22,397 nucleotides of DNA, from NCBI GenBank assembly GCA_052387735.1, contig JBQTIW010000121.1, positions 1 to 22,397 on the forward strand, written 5' to 3'. Of this stretch, positions 22,104-22,397 are shown one piece after another. The notes beneath the pieces were generated by a model that saw only the letters and a list, made by a program, of their open reading frames with translations, made no database searches and had not been told where the DNA came from. This DNA is from RBC101 sp052387735. GTDB lineage: Bacteria; Gemmatimonadota; Gemmatimonadetes; Gemmatimonadales; Gemmatimonadaceae. Both the position numbers and the translations under genes were made by a program. Within the stretch, counting starts at the first letter, position 1. Each line of letters starts with the position of its first letter.

Positions 22104-22397
22104 ATGACCGTCTCGACTGCCCTGGACGTGCGCATCAATGGAGTCACATACACCGACACGGTCGACGTCCGGCTACTCCTCAGTGACTTCATCCGGCAGT
22201 CCGCGGGACTCACCGGCACGCACGTCGGGTGCGAGCACGGCGCGTGCGGCGCGTGCACCGTACTGCTCGACGGTCAGGCGGTGCGTGCTTGCCTGATGTT
22301 CGCGGTGCAGGCTCGAGGACACGAGGTGATGACCGTGGAAGGGCTGGCGCCGGACGGGGAGCACGCCCTGCACCCGCTGCAGACCGCGTTTCGCGAT
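22104..22397 (+). CDS. [2Fe-2S] small subunit of a xanthine dehydrogenase/CO dehydrogenase-type molybdenum hydroxylase, partial (3' end beyond right edge)
   Basis: 98 N-terminal residues from ATG 22104; the frame is open at the right edge. The plant-ferredoxin-like domain is clear: LDVRINGVTYTDTVDVR, LLLSDFIRQSAGLTGTHVGCE, then the cluster-binding Cys 43, 48 and 51 in GCEHGACGACTVLLDG, and Cys 63 in RACLMFA. EVMTVEGLAPDGE leads toward the second, helical [2Fe-2S] domain, which is cut off. In such enzymes this subunit (CoxS/CutS/XdhA-like) passes electrons from the molybdenum subunit to FAD; the large and medium subunits are expected just to the right. The substrate (purine, CO, aldehyde or aromatic) cannot be told from this part. 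No clear ribosome-binding site is seen. Confidence 0.92.
   Translation, partial: MTVSTALDVRINGVTYTDTVDVRLLLSDFIRQSAGLTGTHVGCEHGACGACTVLLDGQAVRACLMFAVQARGHEVMTVEGLAPDGEHALHPLQTAFRD

Overview
The window is high-GC bacterial DNA that most likely comes from a member of the Gemmatimonadota. The evidence is a SusC/SusD outer-membrane pair in a very GC-rich background, many short lipoproteins, beta-propeller and LVIVD surface proteins, and tightly overlapping genes. The phylum is an inference: there is no rRNA or other phylogenetic marker here.

Layout. Positions 1-6281 (minus strand) hold a five-gene, translationally coupled operon. In transcription order it encodes a SusC-type TonB-dependent transporter, a SusD-type lipoprotein, a small lipoprotein-like protein with a second hydrophobic helix, a lipoprotein with two 'EGW/EAW'-type halves, and the N-terminal two thirds (or less) of a PAP2/vanadium-haloperoxidase-like protein that runs off the left edge. 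A good sigma70-like promoter lies upstream (6356-6384). Positions 6721-7464 (plus) encode a PlsC acyltransferase, which converges on a TolB/PD40-type beta-propeller lipoprotein (7487-9295, minus). Positions 9460-11873 (plus) carry a GMC-type FAD oxidoreductase with its Tat-exported small partner (gluconate 2-dehydrogenase subunit 3 family). A small secreted helical-repeat protein (12024-12524, minus) is flanked on both sides by unusual degenerate short-period repeats arranged as inverted pairs. Next come, on the plus strand, a PAS-GGDEF-EAL cyclic-di-GMP protein (12925-15069), an Ig-like/LVIVD surface protein (15157-17169) and a PxKF-like lipoprotein (17512-18039). A minus-strand operon follows at 18134-20853 (SDR dehydrogenase, divergent DAACS symporter, GNAT acetyltransferase). 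The window ends with a minus-strand propeller-like lipoprotein (20953-21942) and, divergent from it, the start of a [2Fe-2S] subunit of a molybdenum hydroxylase (22104 to the right edge).

How the genes work together. The SusCD operon looks like a dedicated outer-membrane uptake system whose cargo may be processed at the cell surface or in the periplasm by the haloperoxidase/phosphatase-like enzyme; the substrate is unknown. The GMC pair is a periplasmic sugar or alcohol dehydrogenase unit in which the small subunit probably carries the flavoprotein through Tat. The SDR-symporter-GNAT operon pairs uptake of an organic or amino acid with a dehydrogenase; the transporter lacks the residues that define glutamate/aspartate transport.

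Two DNA-level signals stand out. One is an octamer, CGTTAGGC, found 11 times on either strand and in every reading frame. The other is the pair of inverted degenerate octamer and heptamer arrays. No mobile element, CRISPR array, tRNA or rRNA was seen.
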